This document shows positions 23,706 through 32,153 of a stretch of 32,153 bases of DNA, piece by piece (positions within the stretch are counted from its first letter, which is position 1; each line of letters starts with the position of its first letter). Position numbers and translations under genes: made by a program. A model generated the notes under the pieces. That model made no database searches. It had not been told where the DNA came from and saw only the letters and a program-made list of their open reading frames with translations. Source of the stretch: Luteitalea sp. (GTDB taxonomy: Bacteria > Acidobacteriota > Vicinamibacteria > Vicinamibacterales > Vicinamibacteraceae); contig WHTT01000075.1 in the NCBI GenBank assembly GCA_009377605.1, positions 1-32,153 on the forward strand, written 5' to 3'.

Positions 23706-24890
23706 GTGACCACGTATCTGTCTCTGGGCGAACGTCTGGCCCCGACGCTTCGTGACTCGTCGGCTCGTCTGCCCGTCGTGATTGGCGGCTGCGGATCGGG
23801 CCGAACCTCCCTCCTCTTCTGCCTTCGCAGTCTCCTCGGCGGTGCGCGCGTCTGCCAGTACGTCGACCTCGAGCGCATCGTGTCGACACCTGAGCGATTC
23901 GTGCATGCGCTCGTCGCGCGGTCGCCGTTCGTAGCGGACGGGATAGCATGCGTCTCATTGCCGCACGCGCCGCGCGAGGCGTTCGACACCGCGGTGCAGT
24001 TCTTCACGAATGCCCGCACGCCCGAGGGCGCGCCGGCAACCTTCCTCGTTGATGAGCTGTTGGAGTTGCGGACCTTCGAGAGCTTCCCCGGCCTCCGCTC
24101 GGTCCTCGACGACCTCTTGCGTACCATCGCACATGGCTTCAACAAATTCGTGTTCACGACGCGGTTCATGGCACGCGCACGGCGTCTCTTGAAACACCTC
24201 GACGAAGTCGAGCTGGTGCCCATGCCGCCGCTCTCCGCGGACTTGATCGGCACCGAGCTGCAAGCCGACGGTGAGCCGCGGCAGGAAGCCGCCGAGCTCG
24301 CGCACGACATCCATACGCTGTGCGACGGGCGTCCCGCCTACGTGGAGGCGCTGAAGCATGCGCTTCAGCGCATGGAAGGGACGGATCCTATCAGCGCCCT
24401 CGTCGCCCTCGTCGAGCCCGGCGGCGAGCTCCACGCGCGCTTGCGCTTCTCGTACGAGCTCCGTTTGCACCGCGCCCGAGGCTACGGCGCACTCAAGGCG
24501 ATTCTCGACGTGCTGGCGCAGCAGGAGCCGCTGACGCTCACCGAGATTGCACACCGATTGCATCGCACGCCAGGCTCGACCAAAGACTATTTGTCCTGGC
24601 TCGAAGACGTCGACCTGCTTTGCACGAAGCGGAAGCGGTACACGTTTGCCGATCCGCTGCTGCGGCCATGGGTGCGTGTCAACAATCAGCCGGAGCTACC
24701 GACCGGCCAAGAGATCGCTCACGAGGTCCAACAGTACGCGCTCGCCCGTCTGACCCACTTCCCGCGACCACCAGCACCCGCCTCCCCGCCCACACCCACT
24801 GCCGTCGCTCATCCTGCCACTCCTCCAGAGGAAGTGCTCGAGCAGCCGATAGGTGTCCGTGGCCCCGGGAACATCATCGACTTCGACTGA
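23706..24890 (+). CDS. P-loop ATPase with winged-helix domain and Arg-type Walker A
   Basis: A 394-residue cytosolic protein from GTG 23706; no good ribosome site is visible. The loop GGCGSGRTS (27-35) fits G-x4-G-K-[TS] except that Lys is Arg33. Walker B is FLVDELLELR (Asp116, Glu117). FNKFVFTTRFMARARRLL (about 145) resembles sensor 1 with an Arg behind it. Residues about 262-325 (ALKAILDVLAQQEPLTLTEI, HRTPGSTKDYLSWLEDVDLL, RYTFADPLLRPWVR) form a winged helix like that of archaeal-type ATPases and STAND-like proteins. The Pro-rich tail is disordered. It could bind DNA or a partner; ATP hydrolysis is doubtful. It is divergent from purA and converges on rnc. Confidence 0.75.
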   Translation: MTTYLSLGERLAPTLRDSSARLPVVIGGCGSGRTSLLFCLRSLLGGARVCQYVDLERIVSTPERFVHALVARSPFVADGIACVSLPHAPREAFDTAVQFFTNARTPEGAPATFLVDELLELRTFESFPGLRSVLDDLLRTIAHGFNKFVFTTRFMARARRLLKHLDEVELVPMPPLSADLIGTELQADGEPRQEAAELAHDIHTLCDGRPAYVEALKHALQRMEGTDPISALVALVEPGGELHARLRFSYELRLHRARGYGALKAILDVLAQQEPLTLTEIAHRLHRTPGSTKDYLSWLEDVDLLCTKRKRYTFADPLLRPWVRVNNQPELPTGQEIAHEVQQYALARLTHFPRPPAPASPPTPTAVAHPATPPEEVLEQPIGVRGPGNIIDFD

Positions 24891-24903
24891 TCTCATGCTC
24901 TTC

Positions 24904-24926
24904 CGCGCGGCCTAAAGGCCACGCGC
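24904..24926. repeat. imperfect GC hairpin between two convergent genes
   Basis: CGCGCGGCCTAAAGGCCACGCGC can fold with the core GGCCT/AGGCC and flanking GCGCG/CGCGC, interrupted by unpaired bases. It lies in the 70-base gap between the ATPase stop and the RNase III stop, where both transcripts must end. It is similar in design and in its trailing GCTAC to the hairpin at 13947-13979. Confidence 0.5.
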
Positions 24927-24960
24927 TACGTACGAGGGCCATCTGTGAAGAGCATTGGAG

Positions 24961-25902
24961 CTAGGTGCGTAGCTGCTCGAGCGCGCCGCGTGCCGCTGCC
25001 TGTTCCGCCTCCTTCTTGCTCCGCCCGGTCGCGGACGCGAGCAACCGGCCTTCCGACCAAACCTCCACGGCAAATTCCTTCTCGTGATCCGGTCCGCGCG
25101 TGGCGACCACGCGGTACTCCGGTAGCGCGTGACGCTCTTCCTGCAGCCATTCCTGCAGGGCCGACTTGTAGTCGCCGGTCATCGCGGTCAGCAGCCCTGG
25201 CTGTTTCACCTCGTCCAGCACATCCTGACACTCACGGAGGATGAAGCGGCGCGCAACCTCCAGGCCGCCATCGAGATAGATTGCGGCAATGACGGCTTCG
25301 CACGTGTCCGCGATGAGCGCCTGCTTGTGCCGCCCTCCGCTCTTCTCCTCACCACGTCCGAGCAACAGATACTGGCCGATACCGAGACGCTCACCAATCT
25401 GGACCAGCGCCGCCGTGGAGACGACCGACGCCTTGATCTTCGACTTCTGCCCCTCGTCTGCTTCCGGGAAGTCTCGGAAGATGACGTCCGCTATCACGAA
25501 GCCGAGCACGGCGTCGCCGAGGAACTCGAGCGACTCGTTGTCGACCACGCCGCCCGTGACATCTTCGTGGGCTCGCGAGCGATGCGTGAGCGCATGCTCG
25601 AGCAGACCGCGGTCGCGAAACCGGTAGCCGAGCCGGTGCTCCAGCAGCACGAGTCCGTCGCCGAACGGGACGACGTTGAATCGATCCTCGGCGCTATCGC
25701 GGTACGCCTCGATGAGTCGCTGCGCTTCCGCGGCCTCCTGCTCCGCCACCTCGAGGCGAATGTCTCCGAGCCCGCTGGCGGGCAGCGGCATGACCACACG
25801 CAGCGCCTCGGCTACGCGCCGCACGGCAATGCCATGGGTCTCGAGCAAGCCGGTCACGAGGGTTGCTTCAACGTCCGACGCGGTCCGAAAGACGACCACC
25901 AT
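24961..25902 (-). CDS. rnc: ribonuclease III with N-terminal DUF2007 domain
   Basis: A 313-residue double-strand RNA endonuclease. I use ATG 25902; GTG 25923 is also possible, and neither ribosome site is ideal. Residues 1-70 (VVVFRTASDVEATLVTGLLE, DIRLEVAEQEAAEAQRLIEA) fit DUF2007, a small domain usually found alone. RNase III proper covers about 80-235: signature NESLEFLGD (122-130), catalytic Glu126, Asp130, Asp199 and Glu202 all present. A dsRNA-binding domain follows (about 243-311, DYKSALQEWLQEERHALPEY, GRSKKEAEQAAARGALEQL). It should process rRNA and mRNA. Ordinary RNase III is about 225-250 residues, so the extra domain explains the length. It lies downstream of the phosphatase gene. 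Confidence 0.92.
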   Translation of the reverse strand: MVVVFRTASDVEATLVTGLLETHGIAVRRVAEALRVVMPLPASGLGDIRLEVAEQEAAEAQRLIEAYRDSAEDRFNVVPFGDGLVLLEHRLGYRFRDRGLLEHALTHRSRAHEDVTGGVVDNESLEFLGDAVLGFVIADVIFRDFPEADEGQKSKIKASVVSTAALVQIGERLGIGQYLLLGRGEEKSGGRHKQALIADTCEAVIAAIYLDGGLEVARRFILRECQDVLDEVKQPGLLTAMTGDYKSALQEWLQEERHALPEYRVVATRGPDHEKEFAVEVWSEGRLLASATGRSKKEAEQAAARGALEQLRT

Positions 25903-25943
25903 TTCCTGAGAAGGTCTCACGGCGAGGGTGTTGTTCGCAATAC

Positions 25944-26079
25944 AGGGGTTAAGGGGTCCAGGGATCAAGGGGATGAGGGGTAAAGGAGGTAGCTCACGCG
26001 GCGGGGGGTAACGTCGAACAAAGGCAACGTGTTGCCGCCTCGCCCTCCGCCCCTTGCCCCCTTGATCCCTTGATCCCTC
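25944..26079. repeat. inverted octamer repeat blocks between phosphatase and rnc genes
   Basis: At 25944-25976 the units read AGGGGTTA, AGGGGTCC, AGGGATCA, AGGGGATG-like; at 26056-26079 they read GCCCCCTT, GATCCCTT, GATCCCTC, that is the same octamer reversed. The shared core is GGGATCAAGGGG and its complement. The two blocks could fold into one long stem with an 80-base loop in the phosphatase-rnc gap. The octamer is the same as at 4111-4142. Function unknown; it could be a transcript end or a multiplying repeat. Confidence 0.7.
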
Positions 26080-26081
26080 CC

Positions 26082-28163
26082 CTATCCCACCTTCAGCAAG
26101 ATCATGGTCATGTCGTCGTGCTGATCCGCCTCCCCGACCCAGGTCTTCAGTTCTCCATGAATGTGCTCGCGGAGCTCCTCGGGCGGCAGATGTCGTTGCT
26201 GCTCGAGGAGCTCACAAAACCGTCCCTCACCAAACAGGTCCGCGCCGCCGTTCATGGCTTCCGTGATCCCGTCGGTGAAGAGCACGCACAGGTCGCCCGG
26301 TGCCAGTGGGACGATCACCTCTTCGAGGAGTTGCTCGAACTTCGCAGCAATCCCCTCCAGACGCAGCCCCAGCACGAGCCCGTTCGGCGTCAGGATACGT
26401 GCGCATGACTCGGTCGCGAGCAGATGGATGAGCGGCGTGTGACCCGCCCGCGCGTAGGTGAGCGTGCGCTGCGAGAGGTCCATGATGGCATACGTCATCG
26501 TGATGAAGCTGCGGCTGTCGAGACTCTCGGAGAGGACGCGGTTGACCTCGATGAGCAGCTGCTTGGGTGACGGATACACCCTGCTCAGCGACAGCATGAG
26601 CCCCTTCAGCTCCGCCATGTAGAGGGCCGCCGACGTGCCCTTGCCTGAGACGTCCGCCACGAGCAGGCCGACGCGGTCCTCCGCCAGGACGAAGAAGTCA
26701 TAGTAGTCGCCGCCTACTTCTCGTGCGGGGACGCAGAGTGCGGCCATCGCAACGCCCGGCAGGCGGAGCGGCCCGCGCGGCAGGAGCGACGCCTGGATAT
26801 CGCGCGCGATCCGCAGCTCTTCCTGCAGCCGCTGCTTCTCCGCCTGCTCTCGGAGCAGGTGCTGGATGCTGGACGTCATGGCGTTGAACGAGACCGCCAG
26901 CTCGCCCAATTGATCGCGCGTCCTGACCTCGATGCGGTGCGTAAAGTCGTTCTCGCGAATGCGCTCGGTGGCGATGAACAGTTGATGGATCGCGCCGGTG
27001 ATGGAGCGGGCGAGGGAAAAGCCCATGATGAACGCGACGGCGTAGATCACCAGGAACATGCCGGCCACGACGAGCAGCAACAGGAAGAGCAACTGACCGA
27101 ACGTCCACTGACTGCCGACCCATCGAGCCGCCGCCATGCGCTCGTAGATCTCGAGCGGCCGTGCGCGAAAGAACACTTCCAGCGGCAGGCTCTTGCCCGT
27201 CGTCCAGTCTCGGTACGTGAAGTGTGTGCTCCACGGAATGCGACCGGCGGCATCTCGCGCCAGCGAGGATCTCTCGCGCGGGCGCTCGTCGAGCTCTTCG
27301 AGCCGAATGCCCACCTCTCGTCGTAGCTGCTCGACGGCCCCCTCCCCCATCGGCACGTCGACGATGGCGCAAGAGCTTGGTGAGTCGCTGGGTGCGCAGG
27401 CTGCGGCGCGCGCGACGAGCTGACGCGTCTCGTCGGGGAGGTTGGGGTCGCGGACCGGCAGCTTGTCCGCATAGTGCCCGGCATCCACGACGTGCGCCGG
27501 GATGGTCGTTGGCGGCGGCGCGTGCTCCCAGGTGCCTGCACGGGCACCCTGTCCTGACGCCAGACGCACGACGGCCATGGAGATGTTGGGATACTGGCCT
27601 CTCGACGTCGCCACGTGCCGCGCCAGCACCTCGGCCGCGTCGACATTCGCGTCAGCGGCGATCTCGGCCGAGAGGCTCTGCGCGAGTTGATCGGCATCCA
27701 TCACGCGCTCGTCGAGGCTGCGGAGCACGAGATAGGATCCGACGTTCATCAGGAACAACCAGCCAGCGAAGAGGAAGAACAGCCCGACCAGCAGGACAGG
27801 CACGAGCCCCATCAGCACGTAGGACAGCACGAGGCGCCGCCTCACCCGCCACAGCAGCCGCCGCTGCACGATCAGCCAGAGCCGCACGCCGCCGTACAGG
27901 CCAATGCCGATGAGGAGGAGGTTGGCCACCTTGCGGAGCAGCGCCAAGAGCGCGTTCTCGATGCCGACGAGCTCGAACGGCATCACGAGGATCCGCACCA
28001 CGAGCACCGCGACGAACAACCGCCCGAGCCAGTGCTGGGTGAGGATCTCCCGGACGCGTATCCTCACCGCCTGCGGCGGCTGTGGTTGCAGCCGCACGGG
28101 AAGCAACGGCGGGTCGGCGCGGTGAGACTGGCGGAGTTGTCTGGCGGCGGGTGGGCGGGCCAT
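26082..28163 (-). CDS. membrane PP2C/SpoIIE-type phosphatase with HAMP domain
   Basis: I choose ATG 28163 (MARPPAARQL), since a longer frame would overlap the divergent gene. The 693-residue protein has several helices near the N-terminus (about 47-66, 78-97, 111-142), an outside region of about 200 residues (150-350), another helix pair (355-380), a HAMP domain (383-436, SITGAIHQLFIATERIREND), a short coiled stretch (EKQRLQEELRIARDIQASLL) and a SpoIIE/PP2C domain (460-693). Metal-binding Asp are visible in GGDYYD (484-489), VADVSGKG (502-509) and later DGITEAMN and QHDDMT. It should dephosphorylate an anti-sigma antagonist-type Ser/Thr protein in answer to an outside cue. No such partner is coded nearby. 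Confidence 0.92.
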   Translation of the reverse strand: MARPPAARQLRQSHRADPPLLPVRLQPQPPQAVRIRVREILTQHWLGRLFVAVLVVRILVMPFELVGIENALLALLRKVANLLLIGIGLYGGVRLWLIVQRRLLWRVRRRLVLSYVLMGLVPVLLVGLFFLFAGWLFLMNVGSYLVLRSLDERVMDADQLAQSLSAEIAADANVDAAEVLARHVATSRGQYPNISMAVVRLASGQGARAGTWEHAPPPTTIPAHVVDAGHYADKLPVRDPNLPDETRQLVARAAACAPSDSPSSCAIVDVPMGEGAVEQLRREVGIRLEELDERPRERSSLARDAAGRIPWSTHFTYRDWTTGKSLPLEVFFRARPLEIYERMAAARWVGSQWTFGQLLFLLLLVVAGMFLVIYAVAFIMGFSLARSITGAIHQLFIATERIRENDFTHRIEVRTRDQLGELAVSFNAMTSSIQHLLREQAEKQRLQEELRIARDIQASLLPRGPLRLPGVAMAALCVPAREVGGDYYDFFVLAEDRVGLLVADVSGKGTSAALYMAELKGLMLSLSRVYPSPKQLLIEVNRVLSESLDSRSFITMTYAIMDLSQRTLTYARAGHTPLIHLLATESCARILTPNGLVLGLRLEGIAAKFEQLLEEVIVPLAPGDLCVLFTDGITEAMNGGADLFGEGRFCELLEQQRHLPPEELREHIHGELKTWVGEADQHDDMTMILLKVG

Positions 28164-28200
28164 GAGGCGGCTTGCAAAATGATAACAGAATGTAGTGTAA

Positions 28201-28221
28201 CGTTGGCTAAAGAGGCCAACG
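28201..28221. promoter_or_regulatory. inverted repeat in the divergent promoter gap
   Basis: CGTTGGC (28201-28207) and GCCAACG (28215-28221) pair perfectly around seven bases. It is 30 bases before the GTG of the PLP enzyme and 38 bases before the start of the phosphatase, so either gene could be under it. It fits an operator or a leader hairpin; no riboswitch fold is apparent. Confidence 0.45.
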
Positions 28222-28251
28222 CTGACTGCCAACACCCGAGGACACGCACCC

Positions 28252-29403
28252 GTGAAACTGACACCGCATGCCCGCTTCAGCACGCGCTGCATCCACGCCG
28301 GCCAGGAGCCGGACCCGGCGACCGGCGCCATCATCACGCCAATCTACCAGACGTCGACGTACGTTCAGGAGGCGCTCGGCCGGCACAAGGGGCACGAGTA
28401 TGCCCGCACGAGCAACCCGACGCGCACGGCGCTCGAAGCCAACGTCGCGTCGCTCGAGCGGGGACGCGCGGGCTTCGCCTTTGCGTCGGGCATGGCCGCC
28501 ATCGACGCCGTCGCCACGCTCGTGCAGTCGGGGGACCACGTCCTCGTGACGGACAATACGTACGGCGGCACGTATCGATTGTTCGAGCGCGTGCGCAGCC
28601 GCTGTGGTGTGACGTTCAGCTATGTCGATACCGGCGACCTCGACGCGGTCGAAGCTGCCCTAACGCCGGCCACGCGGATGCTCTTCGTCGAGACACCAAC
28701 CAATCCTATCCTCCGCCTCACGGATCTCGAGGCGCTGTCCGAGCTCGCCCATGCTCACGACGTGCCGGTCGCCGTGGATAACACGTTTGCGAGCCCGTAC
28801 GTGCAGCGCCCGATCGAGCTCGGCGCGGACCTGGTGATCCACAGCACGACCAAATATCTCAACGGCCACAGCGACGGCGTTGGCGGGCTCGTCGTCGCGG
28901 TGCGTGACGATCACATCGAGTGGCTGAAGTTCGTTCAGAATGCGGCAGGGGCCATTCTCGGGCCATTCGATGCCTGGCTGGTCCTCCGCGGCACGAAGAC
29001 CCTCGCGTTACGCATGGCCCAGCACAACATCAATGGCCTGGCGCTTGCCGAGTTCCTGGCCGCACATGCTGGGGTCGAGCGCGTGTATTACCCTGGGCTG
29101 CCCTCCCACCCGCAGCACGATCTCGCCAGCTATCAAATGAACGGCTTCGGCGGCATGATCGCCTTCGATGTCGGCTCGCTCGACAAGGCCAAGACCGTCC
29201 TCGAGCGCGTACGGCTCCTCGCGCTTGCCGAGAGCCTCGGCGGCGTCGAAACCTTGATCTCGCATCCCGCGTCGATGACGCACGCCTCGGTGCCAGCAGA
29301 GCGCCGGCAGGCGCTGGGCATCACCGACAGCCTTCTGCGAATCTCCGTCGGTGTGGAGGACGTCGAAGATTTGAAAGAAGACTTGGCGCAGGCCCTGGGA
29401 TAG
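28252..29403 (+). CDS. Cys/Met metabolism PLP enzyme (cystathionine gamma-synthase/lyase type)
   Basis: A 383-residue fold-type I PLP enzyme, from GTG 28252. Motifs: FSTRCIHAGQEPDPATGAII, YARTSNPTRTALE (Tyr50 and Arg52 contact the cofactor phosphate of the neighbour subunit), SGMAAIDAV, VETPTNPILRL, VAVDNTFASPYVQRP (Asp176), and HSTTKYLNGHSD with the PLP Lys201. The tail SLGGVETLISHPASMTHASV is the substrate carboxylate site. This places it among cystathionine gamma-synthase, gamma-lyase and beta-lyase, which sequence alone hardly separates; the Glu/Ser pattern near the end slightly favours gamma-synthase/lyase. Converges on the lactate permease gene with a one-base gap. Confidence 0.93.
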   Translation: MKLTPHARFSTRCIHAGQEPDPATGAIITPIYQTSTYVQEALGRHKGHEYARTSNPTRTALEANVASLERGRAGFAFASGMAAIDAVATLVQSGDHVLVTDNTYGGTYRLFERVRSRCGVTFSYVDTGDLDAVEAALTPATRMLFVETPTNPILRLTDLEALSELAHAHDVPVAVDNTFASPYVQRPIELGADLVIHSTTKYLNGHSDGVGGLVVAVRDDHIEWLKFVQNAAGAILGPFDAWLVLRGTKTLALRMAQHNINGLALAEFLAAHAGVERVYYPGLPSHPQHDLASYQMNGFGGMIAFDVGSLDKAKTVLERVRLLALAESLGGVETLISHPASMTHASVPAERRQALGITDSLLRISVGVEDVEDLKEDLAQALG

Positions 29404-29404
29404 A

Positions 29405-31210
29405 TCAGTCGGCATTCATCGCCGACGGCATCGACACACGGCTCACCAGACGCTGCCCTCGGAAGATCACGACGACGGCGAGCGCCGCTGCCGCGAGCGC
29501 CAGCACCGTCCCGAGATTGAGAAGCCCTTTCTGAGCGTGCCAGACAATCGAATAGCCGATGGCGCCAGGCAGCAGCGCGTAGTAAGCGAATGGGAGGAGC
29601 GTCTTGCGAATGATGGCACCTTCGCGGCCCGTCAGCCCGACGACCGCCGAGGCGGCGACCACGTTGTGCACGCAGATGATGTTTCCGGCCGCACCGCCCA
29701 CCGCCTGCAGCGCGACGACCCACGTGGGATCCACACCGATGCGCTGCCCCACTTCGAACTGGAACAGCGAGAACATCATGTTGCTCACCGTGTTGCTCCC
29801 GGCCACGAAGGCGCCGAGCCCGCCGATGAGCGGCGCGAACAGGGGCCAGGCGGCGCCGGTTAGAGAGGCAACGCCTTCTGCGAGCACGATGGGCATCCGC
29901 TCGAAGCCGGCACTCCCGCCGCCACTATTGATGAACACCTGGACCATGGGAACCGTGAAGATGAGAGCGACCGACGCTCCCATCATGACCCTGGCAGAGA
30001 TGCCGACGGCGCGTCGGAAGGATGCCGCCTGCATCCGATGGAGGAAGACCGTGATCAAAGAGACGGCGATGAACACCGTGCCTGGCAAATAGAGAGGCTG
30101 AAGACTGGCGGAGATGTCAGAGCCCAGGATCTCCGGGATCTCAATCGTCCAGGCTTGCAGCCATTGCCCGAACGGCAACGCGCTCACACGGGTGAGCACC
30201 AGCAGCAGGCCCACGAGCACGTAAGGCGTCCAGGCCAGCGCCAGGCTCATGCGCCCGCTCTGGTGGGCGATATCGCGGACCTCGATGCTCCCCGTCCACT
30301 CCGCGTCCCATTTCTCTCGAGGCTCGAAGTCCCAGCATTCCTCGCGCGATGGCATCAGGAAGCCCTTTCGCGCGGCTGGGACGACCAGCGCCAATCCTAG
30401 CAGCGCTCCCACGAGCGAGGGGAACTCAGGACCGAGCACGTGCGCGAGGATGACGTACGGGACGGTCATCGCGAAGGCGGCGAACAGGGCGAACTTCCAG
30501 ACGCGCAAGCCTTCGCTGAATGAGCGGTTCCTCCCGAAGAACCGCGTCATCAGCGCAACGACGAACAGTGGTATCAGCGTGCCGGTAATGCCGTGGAGCA
30601 GCGCGACCTTGCCGCCGATGAAGCCGAGAAACTGGGGCCAGTCGGTGTATCCGATCCCCGCGGCAAACGCCCGCACCGAGGCGTCGGTCGAGAGGCCGCC
30701 GCTGACGCCGACGAGGATCGGCGTGCCGCCAGCGCCAAACGACACCGGCGTGCTCTGAATGATCATGCCTGCCATCACCGCCGCCATGCCCGGGAAGCCG
30801 AGCCCCACCAAGAGTGGCACAGCGACCGCGGCGGGCGTGCCGAACCCTGCTGCACCCTCGATGAAGGAGCCGAAGAGCCACGCGATGATGATCACCTGGA
30901 CGCGCCGGTCGGGCGTGATGTTGGTGAAGCCCTGGCGAATGACCTTCAGGCCGCCGCTCTCCTGCAGTGTGTTCAGTAGCAGAATCGCGCCGAAGATGAT
31001 GTAGAGCAGTGACGCGGCAATGATGAGACCGTTGATTGAGGCGGCGGTCACCTTCGTCGCGGGCACGCCCCAGATGCCTAGCGAGAGCGCCGCCGCCACT
31101 GCCAGCGAGATCGGCATGGCCTTGCTGGCTGGCCACCGCAGCCCCACCAGGAAGACTGCCACTACCACGATCGGCAACAGCGAGAGCAGAGTCAAGACGC
31201 CGAGACCCAC
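29405..31210 (-). CDS. lctP: L-lactate permease (LctP family)
   Basis: A 601-residue transporter with about 13-14 hydrophobic segments that brings in lactate or glycolate with protons. GTG 31210 has GGGAG six bases upstream. Family stretches: [78 protein letters not shown], and near the end [17 protein letters not shown] and [20 protein letters not shown]. Length is usual for LctP (about 550-600). No lactate dehydrogenase is beside it. The hypothetical gene upstream on the same strand ends 122 bases away. Confidence 0.95.
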   Translation of the reverse strand: MGLGVLTLLSLLPIVVVAVFLVGLRWPASKAMPISLAVAAALSLGIWGVPATKVTAASINGLIIAASLLYIIFGAILLLNTLQESGGLKVIRQGFTNITPDRRVQVIIIAWLFGSFIEGAAGFGTPAAVAVPLLVGLGFPGMAAVMAGMIIQSTPVSFGAGGTPILVGVSGGLSTDASVRAFAAGIGYTDWPQFLGFIGGKVALLHGITGTLIPLFVVALMTRFFGRNRSFSEGLRVWKFALFAAFAMTVPYVILAHVLGPEFPSLVGALLGLALVVPAARKGFLMPSREECWDFEPREKWDAEWTGSIEVRDIAHQSGRMSLALAWTPYVLVGLLLVLTRVSALPFGQWLQAWTIEIPEILGSDISASLQPLYLPGTVFIAVSLITVFLHRMQAASFRRAVGISARVMMGASVALIFTVPMVQVFINSGGGSAGFERMPIVLAEGVASLTGAAWPLFAPLIGGLGAFVAGSNTVSNMMFSLFQFEVGQRIGVDPTWVVALQAVGGAAGNIICVHNVVAASAVVGLTGREGAIIRKTLLPFAYYALLPGAIGYSIVWHAQKGLLNLGTVLALAAAALAVVVIFRGQRLVSRVSMPSAMNAD

Positions 31211-31332
31211 ACGCTACTCCCTTCGATTTCGTCAGAAGGTCGAATAACTGCAGTTACGATGTAACGTCGATTTGCCGGCGCCATTGTAGTCGAAGAAGAG
31301 CCACGGGTCTCCTGTCTCACACCGTGGCACGG

Positions 31333-32153
31333 TCACTCCAAAACGATGACGTCATAGGCCCCGAGGCGTGGCACCGAGAAGCTCGCGTACTCTCCGGACC
31401 GGGTCACTGACAAGGAGCGGTTGAGGAGAATCGAGCGGGCATTCTGGAAGCGTCCCTTGATCTCCAGGTCGACATCACGCATCTCGATCGGTGAGAAGTA
31501 CGCCGTGCTGGAATGACCCGAGATGTTGACGAGATGCACGAGCGTGCGCGCGCTCTTCGTCTGGCGCATGACGGTCATCTCGACCAGCGGGTGGGCGTTG
31601 GTCTTCAGTTGGCGGCCGTCCGGGAGCAAATGGTCGATCAGATCAGCGACCAGCGCCATGTGCCCTGGAGAGCTGTGACGATAGTAGAGGCGACCCACGT
31701 CGCACGGCACATAAGCGATCATGCCCTGTTCATGCTCGGCATGGAATCTGAAGACCGGCCGCGCGGCCATGATGCCACTCATGTCTTCCTGGTCGAGCGT
31801 GCCGAGCGCCACGAAGGCCGGTCCCGAGCCGTGCGCCATGTTTTGGTACAGTCGGCTCTGAATCTCTGCTGGCGGCACCGTCACGAACCGGTAAGGAATG
31901 TCGACGAAGCCGATCGCAAGGTTGACGGCCATCTTCTCCGGCTGCGCGTTGCGCGCCCGGCTGACGTTGTCGCTCGCGGAATACGGCCACAGCGGCAAGG
32001 GGCGCTCCAGGCCGGTGTTCGACTCCGACATGATCCCGTCGACGTACTCATCCGTGTAGGTGAAGAATCCCGCACGCGGTCGTTTGGAGTGGATCAGATC
32101 GGCAATGTTCTTGGTCACCTCTCGAACGGCCGTCGCAATGAACTCACGGTAGT
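31333..32153 (-). CDS. glycosyl-hydrolase-like protein, C-terminal part (cut by window edge)
   Basis: The frame is open to the window edge (YREFIATAVREVTKNIADLI), so the real start lies outside. About 273 residues are seen. The first (GFFTYTDEYVDGIMSESNTG, LWPYSASDNVSRARNAQPEK) look like the end of a TIM-barrel hydrolase, and the next part (YQNMAHGSGPAFVALGTLDQ, GMIAYVPCDVGRLYYRHSSP, GHMALVADLIDHLLP) resembles the trimerisation-type amidotransferase-like domain of family-42/GHL6-like glycosidases. A beta domain ends it (RTLVHLVNISGHSSTAYFSP). I cannot name the substrate. It probably degrades a plant or microbial glycan; whether it is exported cannot be seen. Confidence 0.55.
   Translation of the reverse strand, partial: YREFIATAVREVTKNIADLIHSKRPRAGFFTYTDEYVDGIMSESNTGLERPLPLWPYSASDNVSRARNAQPEKMAVNLAIGFVDIPYRFVTVPPAEIQSRLYQNMAHGSGPAFVALGTLDQEDMSGIMAARPVFRFHAEHEQGMIAYVPCDVGRLYYRHSSPGHMALVADLIDHLLPDGRQLKTNAHPLVEMTVMRQTKSARTLVHLVNISGHSSTAYFSPIEMRDVDLEIKGRFQNARSILLNRSLSVTRSGEYASFSVPRLGAYDVIVLE

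Noticed and set aside
28190-28251. Possible SAM-type riboswitch before the PLP enzyme gene
   Set aside because: The leader is under 60 bases and holds only one small hairpin; it lacks the multi-helix core of SAM riboswitches.
27615-28781. 388-residue plus-strand frame spanning the phosphatase and PLP gene starts
   Set aside because: It crosses the divergent promoter gap and reads both genes out of frame or antisense, so it is not a gene.
1-32153. CRISPR arrays, prophage genes, toxin-antitoxin pairs or restriction systems
   Set aside because: I scanned for repeat-spacer patterns and for typical proteins of these systems and saw none; the tandem octamers have no spacers.

Overview
The window looks like chromosomal DNA of a GC-rich, aerobic, non-photosynthetic bacterium. 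The gene mix (M14 peptidase under an ECF sigma/anti-sigma pair, DUF899 protein, HAMP-SpoIIE phosphatase, IS66 with its small companion protein, L-lactate permease, IS4/IS1182 debris) and the GC-rich minus-strand-biased layout remind me most of Acidobacteriota, possibly Vicinamibacteria. That assignment is an inference from memory; no rRNA or marker phylogeny is available here.

Layout. 1-3.8 kb is accessory DNA with lower GC: the 3' end of an IS4-type element that appears to have cut into a secreted-looking hypothetical gene, a methyltransferase with an extra N-terminal beta domain, and a decayed IS66 C-terminus with its companion protein in broken frames. 4.1-9.2 kb (minus strand) is one block: ECF sigma factor, overlapping membrane anti-sigma factor, a decayed C-terminal copy of an M14 peptidase, then an intact exported 899-residue M14 peptidase. 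9.3-14.6 kb holds housekeeping or stress-type genes: a beta-propeller lactonase-like protein, an aquaporin, a BON-domain protein, a DUF697-like protein, an F420/NADP-type oxidoreductase and a DUF899 thioredoxin-like protein.

14.6-19.5 kb is a scrap heap of mobile DNA: an ABC-exporter fragment joined to a TraG/VirD4-like coupling-protein fragment, an intact two-domain glycosyltransferase (GT2 + WecG/TagA/CpsF), a substrate-binding-protein fragment, a 5'-truncated IS1182 transposase and a PQQ-type propeller gene whose 3' end is replaced by that IS. The scrap region ends near a tRNA-Lys(TTT) gene.

20.1-31.2 kb is core-like: ABC-2 permease and ATPase downstream of purA, a divergent P-loop ATPase with Arg in place of the Walker A Lys, RNase III carrying an N-terminal DUF2007 domain, a HAMP-SpoIIE phosphatase, a Cys/Met gamma-family PLP enzyme and an L-lactate permease. 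The window closes inside a glycosyl-hydrolase-like protein.

Between genes there are several small repeat types: tandem GATCCCTT octamers at two places (the second as an inverted pair), a long GC hairpin that supplies the stops of two convergent genes, a GGACGCCTCG hairpin, and an AGTGGTCAGTGG inverted pair. I see no CRISPR array, phage or clear defence system. The best candidates for something undescribed are the RNase III-DUF2007 fusion, the GT2-GT26 fusion, the Arg-type P-loop ATPase and the octamer repeats.
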